Origin: DASRZM01 sp035686365
GTDB taxonomy: Bacteria; Pseudomonadota; Gammaproteobacteria; Xanthomonadales; Xanthomonadaceae
Assembly (NCBI GenBank): GCA_035686365.1
Contig: DASRZM010000109.1
Location: 1-64,000 of the forward strand
Direction: 5' to 3'
Length of the DNA: 64,000 bases
Part shown: positions 62,221 through 64,000 of the stretch, piece by piece
Numbering within the stretch: the stretch's first letter is position 1
Layout of the letters: every line of letters begins with the position of its first letter
Position numbers and translations under genes: made by a program
Notes under the pieces: model-generated
Databases searched by the model: none
Told to the model about the DNA's origin: nothing
What the model saw: the letters and a program-made list of their open reading frames with translations, nothing else

Positions 62221-63594
62221 ATGCAGACCTTCCTGCTGATCACCCTCGTGCTCGCGCTGTGCGCGGCACTGGCCGCCGGCTACCCGGTGGCCTTCACCCT
62301 GGCCGGCGTGGCGCTGCTGTTCGCCGGCCTGGGCTGGCTCACCGGCAGCTTCGACCCGGCTTTCCTGGAAGCGTTTCCGAACCGAGTGTTCGGGATCATG
62401 GGCAACGAGACGCTGGTGGCGGTGCCGCTGTTCATCTTCATGGGCGTGATGCTGGAGCGCTCGCGCCTGGCCGAGGAGTTGCTGGAGACCATCGCCGGCC
62501 TGTTCGGGCGCCGCCGCGGCGGACTGTCGGTGGCGGTGCTGCTGGTGGGCGCGCTGCTGGCCGCCTCCACCGGCATCGTCGGCGCCACCGTGGTGACGAT
62601 GGGCCTGATCAGCCTGCCGGTGATGCTGCGCAACGGCTACGACCCGCGCGTGGCCACCGGCGGCATCTGCGCGGCCGGCACGCTGGGGCAGATCATCCCG
62701 CCATCGATCGTGCTCGTGCTGCTGGGCGACCAGCTCGGCAACGCCTACCAGCAGGCGCAGCTCAGCGCCGGCAACTTCGCCCCGGCGGCGGTGTCGGTGG
62801 GCGACCTGTTCGCCGGCGCCCTGCTGCCGGGCCTGCTGCTGGTGGCGCTGTACCTGGCCTGGGCGCTGTGGACGGCGTGGCGGCATCCCGAGCGCGCGCC
62901 GCCGCTGCGCGAGGACGCCTCGGCACGGCGCGGGGCACTGGCAGTACTCAAGGCGGTGACGCCGCCGCTGGCGCTGATCGTGGCGGTGCTGGGCTCGATC
63001 CTGGCCGGCATCGCCACGCCCACCGAGGCCGCCGCGGTCGGCGCCGTGGGTGCGACCGCGTTCGCCCTGCTGCGCCGGCAACTGGGCCTGGCGCGGCTGC
63101 GCGAGGTGATGGAGCAGACCGTGCTGGTCAACGCGATGGTGTTCGCGATCCTGCTGGGCGCTGCGCTGTTCTCGCTCGTGTTCCGTGGATTCGGTGGCGA
63201 CGATGCGGTCCACGCGATGCTCACCGACCTGCCCGGCGGTGCCGCCGGCGCGGTGATCGCGGTGATGGCGATGATGTTCGTGCTCGGCTTCGTGCTCGAC
63301 TTCATCGAGATCGTCTTCGTGGTGGTGCCGATCGTGGCGCCGGCGCTGCTGGCCCTGGGCGTGGACCCGGTGTGGCTGGGCGTGATGATGGCCATCAACT
63401 TGCAGACCAGCTTCCTGACCCCGCCGTTCGGCTTCGCGCTGTTCTACCTGCGCGGCGTGGCGCCGCCGTCGGTGCGCACGATCGACATCTACCGCGGCGT
63501 AGTCCCGTTCATCGTTATCCAGCTGGCGATGCTGGCGCTGCTGGCGGCATGGCCGGCGCTGGCGACCTGGCTGCCGGGGCTGCTGTACGGATGA
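62221..63594 (+). CDS. TRAP transporter large permease (DctM type)
   Basis: A 457-residue permease with about 12 helices, typical for DctM: GYPVAFTLAGVALLFAGLGWL, FPNRVFGIMGNETLVAVPLFIFMGVMLE-like start, TLGQIIPPSIVLVLLGDQLG and PIVAPALLALGVDPVWLGVMMAINLQTSFLTPPFGFALFYLRG-like end. It imports a carboxylate or related solute using an Na+ gradient, with a periplasmic binding protein that must be encoded elsewhere. It is co-transcribed with the small permease. Confidence 0.92.
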   Translation: MQTFLLITLVLALCAALAAGYPVAFTLAGVALLFAGLGWLTGSFDPAFLEAFPNRVFGIMGNETLVAVPLFIFMGVMLERSRLAEELLETIAGLFGRRRGGLSVAVLLVGALLAASTGIVGATVVTMGLISLPVMLRNGYDPRVATGGICAAGTLGQIIPPSIVLVLLGDQLGNAYQQAQLSAGNFAPAAVSVGDLFAGALLPGLLLVALYLAWALWTAWRHPERAPPLREDASARRGALAVLKAVTPPLALIVAVLGSILAGIATPTEAAAVGAVGATAFALLRRQLGLARLREVMEQTVLVNAMVFAILLGAALFSLVFRGFGGDDAVHAMLTDLPGGAAGAVIAVMAMMFVLGFVLDFIEIVFVVVPIVAPALLALGVDPVWLGVMMAINLQTSFLTPPFGFALFYLRGVAPPSVRTIDIYRGVVPFIVIQLAMLALLAAWPALATWLPGLLYG

Positions 63595-63640
63595 GCGGGT
63601 CGCGGCGGGCCGGCCGGCCCGTCGTTCCTGCATCTTGCAT

Positions 63641-63678
63641 CGATTCCATGATTCTGGAATGATCGAATCATGGAATCG
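63641..63678. promoter_or_regulatory. Perfect 14-bp inverted repeat across the arsR start (operator)
   Basis: CGATTCCATGATTC (63641-63654), a 10-bp spacer, and its exact complement (63665-63678). The right arm includes the ATG of arsR at 63670. The region is AT-richer than its surroundings. It is a probable ArsR dimer site giving autorepression. Confidence 0.75.
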
Positions 63679-64000
63679 CCCGACGCACTGGCGGTGCTCG
63701 CCGCCCTGGCCCAGGAGAGCCGGCTCGCGGTGTACCGCGAACTGGTCGCGCGCGAGCCCGACGGCGCGCACCCGCACGAGCTGGCCGAGGCCTTCGGCCT
63801 GGCGCCGGCCACGCTGTCCTTCCACCTGAAGGCGCTGCAGCACGCCGGCCTCGTGCACGCGCGCCGCAGCGGGCGCAATCTGCTCTATCGCGCCGACATC
63901 GAAGCCAGCCGGCGCCTGGTCGATTTCCTCACCCGTCACTGCTGTGGCGGCGATCCCGCACGCTGCCTGCCGCAGGCGCCCGCGCGCGGCGCGCGGCGTG
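63670..64000 (+). CDS. ArsR-family metalloregulator, cut by the window edge
   Basis: The first 110 residues of an ArsR/SmtB repressor. The helix-turn-helix is HELAEAFGLAPATLSFHLKALQ, with the wing around VHARRSGRNLLYR. The usual CVCDL metal site in the recognition helix is absent. Instead there are C-terminal cysteines 91, 92 and 99 (RHCCGGDPARC), as in the Acidithiobacillus-type ArsR that binds As(III) through a Cys-Cys...Cys site. The stop codon is outside the window. A perfect palindrome overlaps the start. Confidence 0.88.
   Translation, partial: MESPDALAVLAALAQESRLAVYRELVAREPDGAHPHELAEAFGLAPATLSFHLKALQHAGLVHARRSGRNLLYRADIEASRRLVDFLTRHCCGGDPARCLPQAPARGARR

Noticed and set aside
60496..63939. 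A 1147-residue minus-strand frame
   Set aside because: It runs opposite the acetyltransferase and TRAP genes and through the repeat field; no family resemblance.

Overview
The window is chromosomal DNA of a high-GC (about 70%) gammaproteobacterium, most likely of the Xanthomonadales (Lysobacteraceae/Xanthomonadaceae). The main reasons are conserved gene neighbourhoods (rsmB-fmt-def next to lysM-dprA-smg-topA-tsaC; divergent rhlB and trxA followed by rho; ftsE-ftsX-response regulator-ung; convergent hemF/polA), the protein families present, and intergenic hairpin repeats of the REP kind. There is no phage, IS, integron, CRISPR array, rRNA or tRNA gene. Most of the window is housekeeping core genome. 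The unusual material is in the intergenic regions.

Layout. 1-360: tandem and cloverleaf-like repeats. 396-8 kb: a family-8-like glycosyltransferase, an NtrY-type sensor kinase with no response regulator beside it, then DUF4390, rsmB, fmt and def on the minus strand, divergent from lysM-dprA-smg-topA-tsaC (7.0-13.2 kb). 13.3-19.6 kb: secreted or hypothetical proteins, an amidohydrolase, an SDR and a 162-bp inverted-repeat element. 19.7-24.6 kb: sppA, a MATE exporter, DUF3667 and DUF4286. 24.7-26.3 kb: a sigma-like/DUF3619 fusion with DUF3106. 26.4-29.8 kb: hairpin arrays, a cluster of DnaA boxes, and priA. 29.8-33.4 kb: TetR regulator with an HlyD-ATPase-permease exporter. 33.4-37.6 kb: rpoH behind a CIRCE-like operator, then ung, a two-receiver regulator, ftsX and ftsE. 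37.7-43.5 kb: type II secretion genes gspC-D-E-F. 43.6-49.3 kb: rhlB, trxA, rho and a KefC-type antiporter. 49.5-55.7 kb: a large membrane ankyrin protein, YcgL and an S9 peptidase. 56-60 kb: hemF, a small-RNA locus and polA. 60-64 kb: DUF2782, an acetyltransferase, a repeat field, TRAP permeases and an ArsR regulator cut by the window edge.

How the genes relate. Many neighbours overlap by 4 bp (rsmB/fmt, lysM/dprA, gspC/D/E, ftsE/X, ftsX/regulator, regulator/ung, the exporter genes), which indicates translationally coupled operons. Four genes (tsaC, a DUF4124 gene, hemF, priA) have a -10-like hexamer 6-7 nt before ATG and no Shine-Dalgarno, which suggests leaderless mRNAs.

The strongest leads are: a one-mismatch CIRCE (HrcA) operator over the rpoH promoter; a minus-strand locus after polA whose predicted RNA has three C-rich-loop hairpins ending in a terminator, like the Xanthomonas sRNA sX13; three perfect DnaA boxes upstream of priA; autoregulatory-type palindromes at the tetR and arsR starts; and families of intergenic hairpins that share an AGGGAT-like loop while their stems vary.
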